NCBI RefSeq assembly: GCF_030813355.1
Contig: NZ_JAUSUD010000001.1
Span: 1-64,000 of the forward strand
DNA from: Metabacillus malikii
GTDB taxonomy: Bacteria > Bacillota > Bacilli > Bacillales > Bacillaceae
Length of the DNA: 64,000 bases
Direction of reading: 5' to 3'
Shown here: in pieces, positions 47,649 through 56,454 of the stretch
Layout of the letters: every line of letters starts with the position of its first letter
How positions within the stretch are numbered: position 1 is the first letter of the stretch
Position numbers and translations under genes: made by a program
Notes under the pieces: generated by a model
Told to the model about the DNA's origin: nothing
The model's input: only the letters and a program-made list of their open reading frames with translations
Database searches by the model: none

Positions 47649-48122
47649 TTAACCTTCCTCAATCTTAATCTGCTTAGATTTTTTTGGGATAGTTATAAGA
47701 AGTGTACCTTCTTTAAAAGAGGTTTTCATTTCATTTTCCTTTACTGCATACGGTAGTATAATCGTCCTAGTGATACTGTCGTGTGATGTAAAGCTTCGGA
47801 ATGTTGATGAATTTTCATTATACTCTTTATACTCTTCGTGATTCGAGATTGAAATCGTCAAATATTCGTTAAATAGCTCTAATGACAATTGTTCCTTTTT
47901 TACAGGCGGAAATTTTAAATCAATGTGATAATTAAGATCCGTTTCATACGTATTGACATGAATTTGACGTTCGGGAAAAGAATCAAGGACAAAATGGTCA
48001 ATGTCATTCATAAATTGCTTTAACGGTTCCGAACGGAAGAACTGGTCTACAATTTGAAAAAAGTCAATTGGCTGGTTAGCATGATTAGACTTACTGTCTA
48101 TATGTTTATCCTTTTTACTCAT
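47649..48122 (-). CDS. Hsp20/alpha-crystallin-like protein
   Basis: A 157-residue protein with the alpha-crystallin domain at about residues 50-150: VNTYETDLNYHIDLKFPPV, LELFNEYLTISIS, RTIILPYAV, then KTSFKEGTLLITIPK near the end (the small heat shock G-x-L motif GTLLITIP). The N-terminus mentions IDFFQIVDQFF as a helical arm. It could be an ATP-independent chaperone; several bacillar relatives (CotM, CotP) are spore coat proteins, which suits the neighbours. I cannot say which paralogue it is. Confidence 0.8.
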   Translation of the reverse strand: MSKKDKHIDSKSNHANQPIDFFQIVDQFFRSEPLKQFMNDIDHFVLDSFPERQIHVNTYETDLNYHIDLKFPPVKKEQLSLELFNEYLTISISNHEEYKEYNENSSTFRSFTSHDSITRTIILPYAVKENEMKTSFKEGTLLITIPKKSKQIKIEEG

Positions 48123-48324
48123 TATTTTCCTATCCCCCTAACTAGCATTTTTTATCATATTATATGAACTTTACAAAAAAAGGTTTATGTATCTACATCT
48201 TTTCTATAGGCTCTTTTCTTGTGCTATTTATGAAAACAAATTTGTTAATCCTAAATGGTAAACAATAGTCCGAATGTAAATAAATGTTGTTGTAAACAAA
48301 TGCTAAGAAGTTTCACTTCCATTA

Positions 48325-48346
48325 CGAACGTTCATTCGATAAAATA
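48325..48346 (+). promoter_or_regulatory. LexA-like box next to a -10 element before mrfA
   Basis: CGAACGTTCATTCG at 48325-48338 fits CGAAC-N4-GTTCG with one mismatch (A for G). It lies directly before TAAAAT at 48341-48346, a fair -10 box 38 bases from the mrfA start. It would allow damage control of a DNA repair operon. No experimental support is known to me. Confidence 0.45.
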
Positions 48347-48383
48347 GAAAAATACAAATGGTCGAGAGTGGGAGGACTTTGAG

Positions 48384-50675
48384 GTGGAATTTAGAAAATC
48401 ATTAGAGACACTAATAGAGTCATTAAAGCAAGAAAACGAATTTCGTGAACAAATTGTACATTGGCATACAATTCCTCCAAAACAAGCAGAAACAGTTAGC
48501 ATGCCGAATTCAATTGATAACCGGTTGCAACAAGCTTTAAAGAAACGGGGAATATTAGAATTATATACTCATCAGGCTGAAGCTTTTCAACATGCTATTC
48601 AAAATCGGAACTTTGTTGCAGTGACTCCGACAGCCTCTGGTAAAACATTATGTTATAACCTTCCAGTTCTTCAACAGGTCATTGAGAATGAAAGTAGTCG
48701 GGCATTATACTTATTTCCAACAAAAGCATTAGCTCAAGACCAGAAATCAGAGCTCAATGAACTTATAACTGAAATGGGAGTTCAAATTAATTCTTATACG
48801 TATGATGGAGACACGTCACCAGCAATACGGCAAAAGGTGAGAAAAGCAGGTCATATTGTCATTACAAACCCTGATATGCTCCATTCTGCCATTTTACCTC
48901 ATCATACAAAATGGGTTGCACTTTTTGAAAATCTAAAATATATTGTGATCGATGAACTTCATATATACCGGGGGATATTTGGTAGTCATGTGGCAAATGT
49001 GATAAGAAGGTTAAAAAGAATTTGCAGGTTCTATGGAAGTAATCCACAATTTATATGCACTTCTGCTACAATAGCAAATCCACGAGAATTAGCTGAAACA
49101 TTAACTGGTGAAAAGATGGAGTTAATTTCACATAATGGTGCACCATCAAGTAGAAAGCATTTTATTTTTTATAACCCTCCGATTGTAAATAAGCCACTTA
49201 ATATTAGGAAAAGTGCAACTTTAGAGGTTAGAAAATTAGCGGCTCACTTTTTAAAAAACAAGATACAAACAATTGTCTTTGCAAGAAGTAGGGTCAGAGT
49301 TGAGATTATTTTGACTTACCTACAAGAGTTAATAAAAAAAGAAATAACACAAAAATCAATTCGTGGTTATCGTGGCGGATACTTACCAAAACAGAGACGT
49401 GAAATTGAACAGGGACTAAGAAATGGGGACATATTAGGGGTTGTAAGTACTAATGCTTTAGAACTTGGAGTTGACATCGGTCAATTACAGGTGTGTATTA
49501 TGACGGGCTATCCTGGGACAATTGCCAGTGCATGGCAACAAGCAGGGAGGGCTGGCAGAAGGCAGGGAGAGGCCGTAATTATTATGGTTGCTAGCTCTAG
49601 TCCACTTGATCAATATATTATTAAAAACCCCGATTACTTTTTAAAACAGAATCCAGAAACTGCAGTAATTAATCCGAACAATTTAGTTGTACTTGTGGAT
49701 CACTTGAAATGTGCTGCTTTTGAGCTTCCCTTTAACGATACAGACACATTCGATGGTTTAGAATTAGAGGATATCCTTCAATTTTTAGCAGAAGAAAGAG
49801 TGCTGCATTATAATGACCATAAATACTATTGGATGAATGATTCATTTCCAGCACATAATATAAGTTTGCGGTCTGCATCACAAGAAAATGTTGTCATTAT
49901 TGATCAATCAGATCTCGCTAAAGTAAAAGTTATCGGGGAGATGGATAGATTTAGTGCGATGACACTTTTACATGATGAAGCTATTTATTTACACCAAGGC
50001 GTCCAGTTTCAAGTAGAAAAACTAGATTGGGAAGAAAAAAAAGCATTTGTTCGAGAAGTGAAAGTAGATTATTTTACCGATGCAAATTTAGCGGTTCAAT
50101 TAAAAGTGTTAGAAGAAGATAACAAAGAAATCTTTGAAAAAATCGAATATGGTTTTGGTGATGTGACTGTTCAAGCAATGGCAACGATATTTAAAAAAAT
50201 TAAATTTGATACACATGAAAATATTGGCTCAGGTCCTATTCACCTTCCAGAAGAAGAACTGCATACGAATGCTGCGTGGGTAAGTCTAAATGATAGTATT
50301 ACAGTTGATTTTAAAGAAAAGCGACTTGAAGAATCTCTAATCGGTGTTGCTAATGTCATACAGCATGTTGCACCATTAAAGGTAATGTGTGATCCATCAG
50401 ATTTACATGTCATTGCACAAATAAAGGCTATCCATAATCAAAAGCCAACGATTTTTTTATATGACCGATATCCTGGTGGTGTTGGACTCGCTAAGAGATT
50501 ATTCGAATCTTTTGATATCGTAATAGATGAGGCGCTCCGTTTATTAACCGCGTGTCCATGCCAAGAAGGGTGTCCGTCTTGTATAGGAACCGATAGTAGT
50601 TCAAAATCAATCAAACTAGATACGCTTACTCTTCTGGAATTTTTAAAGGATGAAATGTATGTCACTAAAAAATAA
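48384..50675 (+). CDS. mrfA: Helicase MrfA (YprA) of the mitomycin repair pathway
   Basis: A 763-residue superfamily 2 DEAD/DEAH-box helicase. Walker A is in PTASGKT (about 81-87), the DExH box is IDELHIYRG (about 188), and motif VI is AWQQAGRAGRRQGEAV. The C-terminal domain has four cysteines in CPCQEGCPSCIG, a zinc site of the MZB domain. In B. subtilis MrfA (YprA) works with MrfB in a UvrABC-independent repair of mitomycin adducts. The GTG start at 48384 follows GGGAGGACTTTG. The end overlaps mrfB. Confidence 0.92.
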   Translation: MEFRKSLETLIESLKQENEFREQIVHWHTIPPKQAETVSMPNSIDNRLQQALKKRGILELYTHQAEAFQHAIQNRNFVAVTPTASGKTLCYNLPVLQQVIENESSRALYLFPTKALAQDQKSELNELITEMGVQINSYTYDGDTSPAIRQKVRKAGHIVITNPDMLHSAILPHHTKWVALFENLKYIVIDELHIYRGIFGSHVANVIRRLKRICRFYGSNPQFICTSATIANPRELAETLTGEKMELISHNGAPSSRKHFIFYNPPIVNKPLNIRKSATLEVRKLAAHFLKNKIQTIVFARSRVRVEIILTYLQELIKKEITQKSIRGYRGGYLPKQRREIEQGLRNGDILGVVSTNALELGVDIGQLQVCIMTGYPGTIASAWQQAGRAGRRQGEAVIIMVASSSPLDQYIIKNPDYFLKQNPETAVINPNNLVVLVDHLKCAAFELPFNDTDTFDGLELEDILQFLAEERVLHYNDHKYYWMNDSFPAHNISLRSASQENVVIIDQSDLAKVKVIGEMDRFSAMTLLHDEAIYLHQGVQFQVEKLDWEEKKAFVREVKVDYFTDANLAVQLKVLEEDNKEIFEKIEYGFGDVTVQAMATIFKKIKFDTHENIGSGPIHLPEEELHTNAAWVSLNDSITVDFKEKRLEESLIGVANVIQHVAPLKVMCDPSDLHVIAQIKAIHNQKPTIFLYDRYPGGVGLAKRLFESFDIVIDEALRLLTACPCQEGCPSCIGTDSSSKSIKLDTLTLLEFLKDEMYVTKK

Positions 50676-51894
50676 ACTCAATCGTATGAAAAAACATATG
50701 GTAAAAGAAGAAGAGCAATCTTCTTCACAAAATAATTTTCCGTCCGACAAAAAAGTAGACTGGGAGAAATATCAAACAACAATCTTTTCATATGAAAAGC
50801 AGTATTGTTTCATTAGGGAAGTAACATACCCATTAGAATATCAACACGGTCTATATAAATTAAGTGATATTCATCGTGTTGTAGCAATGTGGAATAATAG
50901 CAATTCAACACATCCTCTGTCTTGTAAAGGTCACGTGGCGAGTGATTTATTCTTTTTTGATACTGAAACGACAGGTCTCGGTGGTGGGGTAGGGAATACA
51001 ATCTTCCTATTAGGCCAAGCACAAGTCTTTCATGACCGAGTTGTCGTAAAACAATATTTATTACCTGGACCAGGTAATGAAGTCGCACTATATCAGAGCT
51101 TTTTGCAAGATATTAATAGCAAGACACTTGTTACTTACAATGGTAAGGCTTTTGATTGGCCACAAGTGAAAACAAGGCATACTCTTTTAAGAGAGTCTGT
51201 TCCGAAATTACCAGCCTTTGGTCATTTTGATTTATTCCATGCATCTAGAAGACTTTGGAAACAAGAACTAGATTCAGTAAAGTTGGCTAATGTTGAAAAG
51301 GAAATATTAGGTATTAAACGGAAGGATGATATACCTGGATACTTAGCACCTATGATATACTTCCAGTTTGTAAAAGATAATCAACCAGATATAATCGAAG
51401 GTGTCTTAAAACACAATGAAATTGACGTATTATCCTTAATAACATTATATATACATTTGTCGTTAAAACTATTAAATGTTGATAATGAAGCGAGTGAAGA
51501 TGAGCATTATCAGATTGCTAGATGGTTAGATTATATTGGTGATAATAATTCAGCTATTTCTGCCTATCACTCTCTAATGGACAAAGGGAACCATCATGAA
51601 GTGAATTCAAAATTCCAATTGGCCTATCATTATAAAAAGCGTAAAGAGTGGAAAATGGCAACAATGTACTGGATAGAAGTGATTAACGCCGCAAACGATG
51701 ACATATTAATGATTAATGCTGCGATAGAGCTTGCCAAATATTACGAACATCAAGAAAAAAATTATGTTCAAGCAATATACTATACAAAAATTGCATGTGA
51801 TCAATTAATGTGTAACAATACAGAGGATACTAAACATAAATATTTGTCAGACATTGAAAAAAGACTTGAGAGGCTAAAACGTAAAAGTAGCTAA
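50659..51894 (+). CDS. mrfB: Exonuclease MrfB (YprB) with C-terminal TPR region
   Basis: A 411-residue protein. The middle carries a DEDD-type RNase H-like exonuclease: FFDTETTGLGGG (first Asp and Glu, about residue 100), TYNGKAFDWP, and HNEIDVLSL. The C-terminal 120 residues look like TPR helices (YHYKKRKEWKMATMYW). The ATG at 50659 after AAAGGATG is preferred over 50650, matching B. subtilis YprB. It overlaps the mrfA stop; the pair forms the mitomycin repair operon. Confidence 0.92.
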   Translation: MSLKNKLNRMKKHMVKEEEQSSSQNNFPSDKKVDWEKYQTTIFSYEKQYCFIREVTYPLEYQHGLYKLSDIHRVVAMWNNSNSTHPLSCKGHVASDLFFFDTETTGLGGGVGNTIFLLGQAQVFHDRVVVKQYLLPGPGNEVALYQSFLQDINSKTLVTYNGKAFDWPQVKTRHTLLRESVPKLPAFGHFDLFHASRRLWKQELDSVKLANVEKEILGIKRKDDIPGYLAPMIYFQFVKDNQPDIIEGVLKHNEIDVLSLITLYIHLSLKLLNVDNEASEDEHYQIARWLDYIGDNNSAISAYHSLMDKGNHHEVNSKFQLAYHYKKRKEWKMATMYWIEVINAANDDILMINAAIELAKYYEHQEKNYVQAIYYTKIACDQLMCNNTEDTKHKYLSDIEKRLERLKRKSS

Positions 51895-52023
51895 TATTCC
51901 CCGGGGAAGCGCAAAAAACGAGTAATTTCGTCAATGTTTAATGTTGTGTTAACTATCTTTAGACGAATTAATCAATCTGACTATTATTAGTCAATTAAAG
52001 AGAAAATAGGTAGTTGCATTAGT

Positions 52024-52051
52024 ACATGTATATCCCTTTCATCATAGGCTA
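52024..52051 (+). promoter_or_regulatory. Probable sigma-K promoter of cotD
   Basis: CATAGGCTA at 52043-52051 fits the sigma-K -10 consensus CATA-N3-TA exactly. AC at 52024-52025 lies 17 bases before it, matching the short -35. It is about 40 bases upstream of the cotD start. In B. subtilis cotD is a late mother-cell gene read by sigma-K. Confidence 0.7.
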
Positions 52052-52092
52052 GAAGTGTAAGATAAGATAAATGACTGAAAGGAGAATGTATT

Positions 52093-52365
52093 ATGCATTG
52101 TAGACCAAAAGTTATGGCTCCAATCGTACACCCTACTAAATGTTGTGTTGATAATAATTATTCTGAGACAGTTGTACCACACATCCATCCGCAACACACA
52201 ACTGTTGTAAATCATGAATTTTTCAAGCATCAACATTATTTTCCACAATCACAATCGGTTGTTAATACGGCATCACATCAACATTTTAACGTGTACGGTC
52301 CTACACCAGGATTTGGTGGTCCAAGACCTCGTCCGGGGTTCGGTCCAGGTCCATTCGGTAGATAA
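52093..52365 (+). CDS. cotD: Inner spore coat protein CotD
   Basis: A 90-residue protein rich in His, Pro and Gly. The N-terminal two-thirds (HCRPKVMAPIVHPTKCC, VPHIHPQHTTVVNHE, SHQHFNVYGP) closely follows B. subtilis CotD. The C-terminus is a Gly/Pro/Arg tail (GFGGPRPRPGFGPGPFGR) unlike the Cys-ending B. subtilis protein. The ATG follows GAAAGGAGAATG. Mother-cell expression is likely from the upstream sigma-K site. Confidence 0.92.
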   Translation: MHCRPKVMAPIVHPTKCCVDNNYSETVVPHIHPQHTTVVNHEFFKHQHYFPQSQSVVNTASHQHFNVYGPTPGFGGPRPRPGFGPGPFGR

Positions 52366-52375
52366 TGATATAAAT

Positions 52376-52402
52376 GGAGCTGAGTTCTTTCAGCTCCTCT
52401 TT
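52376..52402 (+). terminator. Terminator of cotD
   Basis: GGAGCTGA (52376-52383) pairs with TCAGCTCC (52390-52397), followed by TCTTTTG. Confidence 0.85.
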
Positions 52403-52490
52403 TGTTACTAAGAAATATTAGCATGCATGGACCAAATTAGATATCTATAGAATTTATCATCAACATTAGAATCATAAGCTAGGTGAAAAA

Positions 52491-53051
52491 ATGAATATTA
52501 TAACAATTTCAGGATATAAAGCTTTTGAATTAGGGATTTTCAAAAATGATGATAAAGCAGTTCATTATATTAAAAAGGCAATAGAAAAATCATTACACCC
52601 AATGATAGAAAACGGTTTGGAATGGGTACTAATTAGTGGACAATTAGGTGTTGAGTTGTGGGCTGCGGAAGTTGTTTATGAATTGCAAGGACAATACCCA
52701 AATCTAAAGCTCGCCATTTTAACTCCCTTTCTCAATCAGGAAAATAAATGGAATGAAACAAATAAAGAATATTATGAATTTGTGCAATCTCAAGCGGATT
52801 TCATAGATAGTATCTCAAAGAGGGAATATGAAAATCCGTTACAATTCAAGCAAAAAAATGAATTTCTAGTTAGAAAAAGTGAAGGTATTCTCTTAATTTA
52901 CGATGAAGAAAAACAGGGATCACCTAAGTACATATTAGATGTTGCTAAAAAAAAGAGAGAAAGAAATAATTATTTCATTGAAATAGTTGATTTTTCGGAT
53001 TTACAAGTAGTCGTTGAAGAAGAGAATATGAAAAACCAAGATTTTTGGTAA
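52491..53051 (+). CDS. ypsA: YpsA family protein (DUF1273)
   Basis: A 186-residue soluble protein of the SLOG/DprA-related Rossmann-like fold. Typical segments: [14 protein letters not shown] at the N-terminus, [18 protein letters not shown] (glycine-rich loop) and [21 protein letters not shown]. The family is thought to bind a nucleotide-derived ligand, and B. subtilis YpsA has been linked to cell division. It precedes gpsB by about 100 bases, as in B. subtilis, which supports the link. Confidence 0.9.
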   Translation: MNIITISGYKAFELGIFKNDDKAVHYIKKAIEKSLHPMIENGLEWVLISGQLGVELWAAEVVYELQGQYPNLKLAILTPFLNQENKWNETNKEYYEFVQSQADFIDSISKREYENPLQFKQKNEFLVRKSEGILLIYDEEKQGSPKYILDVAKKKRERNNYFIEIVDFSDLQVVVEEENMKNQDFW

Positions 53052-53156
53052 AATTAGTCGAAAGGTCGCATTAAAGGACGATGAAATGAAATTGACAATT
53101 TAACATATTTCTGAAAAAATAAAAGTTGATGATTTCGCTATAATGAGGTGAAAGAA

Positions 53157-53456
53157 ATGCTTTCAGATAAAATAAAATTAACAGCAAAAGAAATTTTAGA
53201 ACGAGAATTTAAAACAGGTGTACGAGGCTATAAACAAGAGGAAGTTGATAAGTTTTTAGACTTAATTATTAAAGACTATGAAACTTTTCATCAAGAGATT
53301 GAAGACCTTCAACAAGAGAACCTGAGATTAAAAAAACAACTAGATGATACTTATAAAAAACAACCGACTACTCAGACAAACACAACAAACTTTGATATTT
53401 TGAAAAGACTTTCGAACTTGGAGAAACATGTTTTTGGAAGTAAATTATACGATTAA
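53157..53456 (+). CDS. gpsB: Cell division and cell wall coordinator GpsB
   Basis: A 99-residue DivIVA-like protein. The N-terminal membrane-binding and coiled-coil domain has the family motif [18 protein letters not shown] and heptads to about residue 65. A short linker (Gln/Thr-rich) and a trimerising C-terminal helix ([16 protein letters not shown]) follow. GpsB recruits PBP1A to the division site; ponA is also in this window. The ATG at 53157 follows GAGGTGAAAG. TATAAT at 53139-53144 is too close to the ribosome binding site to be a normal promoter. Confidence 0.95.
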   Translation: MLSDKIKLTAKEILEREFKTGVRGYKQEEVDKFLDLIIKDYETFHQEIEDLQQENLRLKKQLDDTYKKQPTTQTNTTNFDILKRLSNLEKHVFGSKLYD

Positions 53457-53479
53457 ATAATACTTCCAAATGTCACCAC

Positions 53480-53508
53480 TTGTGTTATTCCATACAATTA
53501 GGTATACT
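53480..53508 (+). promoter_or_regulatory. rnpB promoter
   Basis: TATACT at 53503-53508 with TTGTGT at 53480-53485 (17-base spacer), eight bases before the predicted RNA 5' end. Confidence 0.55.
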
Positions 53509-53515
53509 TATTTTT

Positions 53516-53923
53516 GTTCAGTAACGTTCAGGTAATCGCTGCAATTCTTTATGAGTTGTAGAGGAAAGTCCATGCTCGCACGGTGCTGTGATGCCCGTAG
53601 TGTTCGTGCCTAGCGAAGTCATAAGCTAGGGCAATTCATGTTTATGGATTGACGGCAGGGAAAAAGCCTAAGTCCTTCGGATATGGCTTGAATACCTTGA
53701 AAGTGCCACAGTGACGGAGTCTTACAAGAAATTGTAAGAGTGGAACGAGGTAAACCCCACGAGCGAGAAACCCAAATAATGGTAGGGGCACCTTCTTGGA
53801 GGAAATGAACAAAGAGAAGGACAGATATTTTATCTGTAGATAGATGATTACCACCTGAGTACGAGGTATTGCCGTTTGTAGTACGATGGAACAAAACATG
53901 GCTTATCGAACGTTATTAAACAG
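53516..53923 (+). ncRNA. rnpB: RNase P RNA, bacterial type B
   Basis: Catalytic RNA that removes tRNA 5' leaders, with RnpA as protein partner. Hallmarks in order: GUUCAGUAACGUUCAGGUAAUCGCUGC-like start (split P1/P2 strands), GAGGAAAGUCCAUGCUCGCA, GAAGUCAUAAGCUAGGG, GUGCCACAGUGACG, GGUAAACCCCACGAGCGAGAA, then the type B P10.1/P15.1 region GGAACAAAACAUGGCUUA near the 3' end. The terminal GAACGUUA pairs with the 5' AACGUUC (P1). About 408 bases, against 401 in B. subtilis. Location next to gpsB is conserved. Confidence 0.96.
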
Positions 53924-53945
53924 TATTAAATAACACATACTACTT

Positions 53946-53973
53946 AAGGGGGCTGAACTTTCAGCCCCTTTTT
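53946..53973 (+). terminator. Terminator of rnpB
   Basis: GGGGCTGA (53949-53956) pairs with TCAGCCCC (53961-53968) around ACTT, followed by TTTTT. Confidence 0.9.
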
Positions 53974-54194
53974 ATGTATACATATTACCAAGTATAATAA
54001 GTCAGTTTTTGCAGACATTGATATTATTTACTGAAATCACATAGGTAGTAAAGTGTGTTTATTTTTGTTGTAACAGCTGTATGAGGTACCGTTGGATTTC
54101 TTTACTACTATTCATAATTTCAAATCAGCATTTGTTAGTGCAGTATTTAACTGTATGCCAATAATAAAGAAACTAAAATAAGGTATGGTGAAGG

Positions 54195-55343
54195 ATGAAA
54201 AAACTATCAATAATAGCAACATCTGCAATGGGTTTAGAATCAATTGTAGCTAAAGAAGTAAGAGACTTAGGGTATGAATGTGTTGTTGAAAATGGGAAAG
54301 TAACGTTTGAAGCAGATGAAATGGCAATCTGCCGCGCAAACTTATGGTTACGGACAGCAGACCGAATTAAAATTAAGGTTGGAGAGTTTAAGGCAAGAAC
54401 ATTTGATGAACTATTTGAGGGTACGAAAGCATTAAATTGGGGGGATTATCTACCCGTTGATGCGGAGTTTCCTGTTATAGGGAAATCGGTAAAATCAACA
54501 TTGGCTAGTGTTCCTGATTGTCAAGGGATTGTGAAAAAGGCAGTTGTAGAAAAGTTAAAACAACATTATAAAACGACAGGATGGTTCAATGAGAATGGTC
54601 CATTGTATCGTATTGAAGTTGCCTTATTAAAGGATATAGCAACGATAACTCTCGATGCTAGTGGTGTTGGCTTACATAAACGTGGATTTAGAATTGACCA
54701 AGGAGGTGCCCCGATTAAAGAAACATTAGCAGCAGCATTAGTGCTTTTGACTAAGTGGACACCTAATCGTCCTTTCGTTGACCCTTTTTGTGGCTCAGGT
54801 ACTATTCCAATCGAAGCGGCTTTAATTGGACAAAATATTGCCCCTGGATTTAATCGTGAATTTGCCTCAGAAAAGTGGCATTGGATTGGAAAAGAAAAAT
54901 GGGATTTAGCAAGAGAAGAAGTAGAAGACAAAGCAAATTATGATCAACCTCTTGATATTCAGGGCTCTGATATCGATCACCGAATGATAAAAATTGCAGA
55001 AGCTAATGCAGATGAAGCAGGATTACAAGGGTTAATTCAATTTAAGCAAATGCAAGTGAAGGACTTTACAACAACAAAACAGTATGGAACAATTGTTGGA
55101 AACCCTCCATATGGTGAAAGACTTGGAGAAAAAAGAGCTGTAGAGAATATGTACAAAGAAATGGGACATGCATTTGCACCACTTGATTCTTGGAGTATAT
55201 ATATTCTTACTTCTAATGAAAACTTTGAACAAGTTTATGGGAAACCAGCAACAAAAAAAAGAAAACTATTTAACGGCTTTATAAAGACAGATTACTATCA
55301 ATATTGGTCGTCAATACGTCCCCCTAAAAATAATCTAGAGTAA
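54195..55343 (+). CDS. ypsC: rRNA (guanine-N2)-methyltransferase, RlmL type (YpsC)
   Basis: A 382-residue protein with an N-terminal THUMP RNA-binding domain (about residues 45-155) and a Rossmann methyltransferase domain: SAM motif FVDPFCGSGTIPIEAA (about 194-209) and catalytic NPPYGERLGE (about 303-312), the N-P-P-Y tetrad of amino-group methylases. It matches B. subtilis YpsC and the N-terminal part of E. coli RlmL, predicted to methylate 23S rRNA. The ATG follows AAGGTATGGTGAAGG. Confidence 0.93.
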   Translation: MKKLSIIATSAMGLESIVAKEVRDLGYECVVENGKVTFEADEMAICRANLWLRTADRIKIKVGEFKARTFDELFEGTKALNWGDYLPVDAEFPVIGKSVKSTLASVPDCQGIVKKAVVEKLKQHYKTTGWFNENGPLYRIEVALLKDIATITLDASGVGLHKRGFRIDQGGAPIKETLAAALVLLTKWTPNRPFVDPFCGSGTIPIEAALIGQNIAPGFNREFASEKWHWIGKEKWDLAREEVEDKANYDQPLDIQGSDIDHRMIKIAEANADEAGLQGLIQFKQMQVKDFTTTKQYGTIVGNPPYGERLGEKRAVENMYKEMGHAFAPLDSWSIYILTSNENFEQVYGKPATKKRKLFNGFIKTDYYQYWSSIRPPKNNLE

Positions 55344-55403
55344 TTTATAATTGTACTATATGATAGAGATGATAGGCTTAAAATATGACAGGGAGGTGCG
55401 GAA

Positions 55404-55580
55404 ATGAGTTCAACACAATTAGGACAAAAATATTTTTCGTTGGATGCTGCTCGCGTAGATGCGAGTCCGACTGAAATCATCGTTTCTAATGATGGGAATA
55501 CATATTATATTATTACACCTGAGGAAATGACTGAAGAAATAAAACAACAAGGCTATAAAGAAATCGAAGGCGGAGAGTAA
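55404..55580 (+). CDS. Small acidic hypothetical protein (58 residues)
   Basis: ORF from the ATG at 55404, with GGGAGGTG eight bases before it, to TAA at 55580. The encoded peptide runs SSTQLGQKYFSLDAARVDAS, then TEIIVSNDGNTYYIITPEEM, then a charged end; it is soluble and probably a small beta-rich domain. A terminator overlaps the stop. Not recognised as a named family; the ribosome binding site and terminator support it as a real gene. Confidence 0.65.
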   Translation: MSSTQLGQKYFSLDAARVDASPTEIIVSNDGNTYYIITPEEMTEEIKQQGYKEIEGGE

Positions 55581-55600
55581 TTTACTCTTCGTTTTTTTAT
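55569..55600 (+). terminator. Terminator overlapping the stop of the 58-residue ORF
   Basis: CGGAGAGTAA pairs with TTTACTCTTCG (one G-U), followed by TTTTTTT. Confidence 0.75.
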
Positions 55601-55632
55601 TTGATTTTTTTCTATATATGTTGACATAAAGG

Positions 55633-55747
55633 GTAGCCGCAAGGAGCTATGAGGCTCACCACCCACCCCGCTATTGCTGAGTACTGTAGCGGAGACAAAC
55701 CCTAAACGACAACTCAGTTAAAAGCAACAATGTTTACGAAAACAGCC
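55633..55747 (+). repeat. Truncated copy of the dispersed inverted-repeat element (right half)
   Basis: Starts within the core at GCCGCAAGGAGCTATGAGG and continues CTCACCACCCACCCCGCTA to the right end AAAAGCAACAATGTTTACG plus AAAACAGCC. It is nearly identical to the right half of the long copy at 25416-25713. The left end is absent. Confidence 0.8.
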
Positions 55748-55970
55748 TTCTATTAAAAACTCTCTTCTATTACGAAATGGTGTTGAGGCTACGATGATGG
55801 CCTACCTGTTATAGCGACAACATGTATATAATAGGCATAAAAACACTATATGATGTACATAATAAGAATATGTTTTTTTGTGAATTTTTTTGAATTTTTA
55901 CGAATATACATTTACCAGTAAAAGGATTTTACGGGAGCTAAGTATCAAATTAAGAAAGGTGGAATATTGT

Positions 55971-56165
55971 TTGATTGAGGATCAACAATTCAGATTGATT
56001 TCAAAAGCGTTAAGTTCAACACAAAAATCACTCGAAGAACAAGAAGGCCATACGTCACCTGCTGTTCTTCAAATTTCCCAAGCAAGGGAAGAAATGATAA
56101 AGGCATTAACACATGCAACAGAAATTGAACATCAAAGTATAATTGAAACGCTGCTAGAACAGTAA
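55971..56165 (+). CDS. Small helical hypothetical protein (64 residues)
   Basis: The TTG at 55971 lies seven bases after AAAGGTGGA and gives a 64-residue acidic helical protein (QFRLISKALSSTQKSLEEQE, AREEMIKALTHATEIEHQ). The in-frame extension to 55890 lacks a site. A terminator follows directly. It resembles the many short helical proteins of bacilli; no family recognised. Confidence 0.6.
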   Translation: MIEDQQFRLISKALSSTQKSLEEQEGHTSPAVLQISQAREEMIKALTHATEIEHQSIIETLLEQ

Positions 56166-56169
56166 AAGG

Positions 56170-56203
56170 ATTGAGTCGCCATTGGCAACTCTTTTTTTGT
56201 GAT
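56170..56203 (+). terminator. Terminator after the 64-residue ORF
   Basis: GAGTCGCC pairs with GGCAACTC (interrupted) around ATT, followed by TTTTTTT. Confidence 0.65.
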
Positions 56204-56454
56204 TTATAGATATATTAATCAAAATAAATAACAAACAAGACAAAAATTTTATCAGATTACAGAATGATGAATGGGTAGTTCTGACTAACTATTTGATTAG
56301 TTTTTTATAGGGTTAACATTTATAAGTATCAGAATTGACAAATAGACTTCATCATTAGATAATTGCTTTTTATCCATTTTATATTCACATTTAGATTCAG
56401 TACAGTACTATAGTCTATTACTTTAGACAACTGAAAGTTATGGAGGTTCATTAT

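Noticed and set aside
53619-53899. Two minus-strand ORFs of 85 and 91 codons
   Set aside because: They are antisense to the RNase P RNA; the strand and sequence are fully explained by rnpB.
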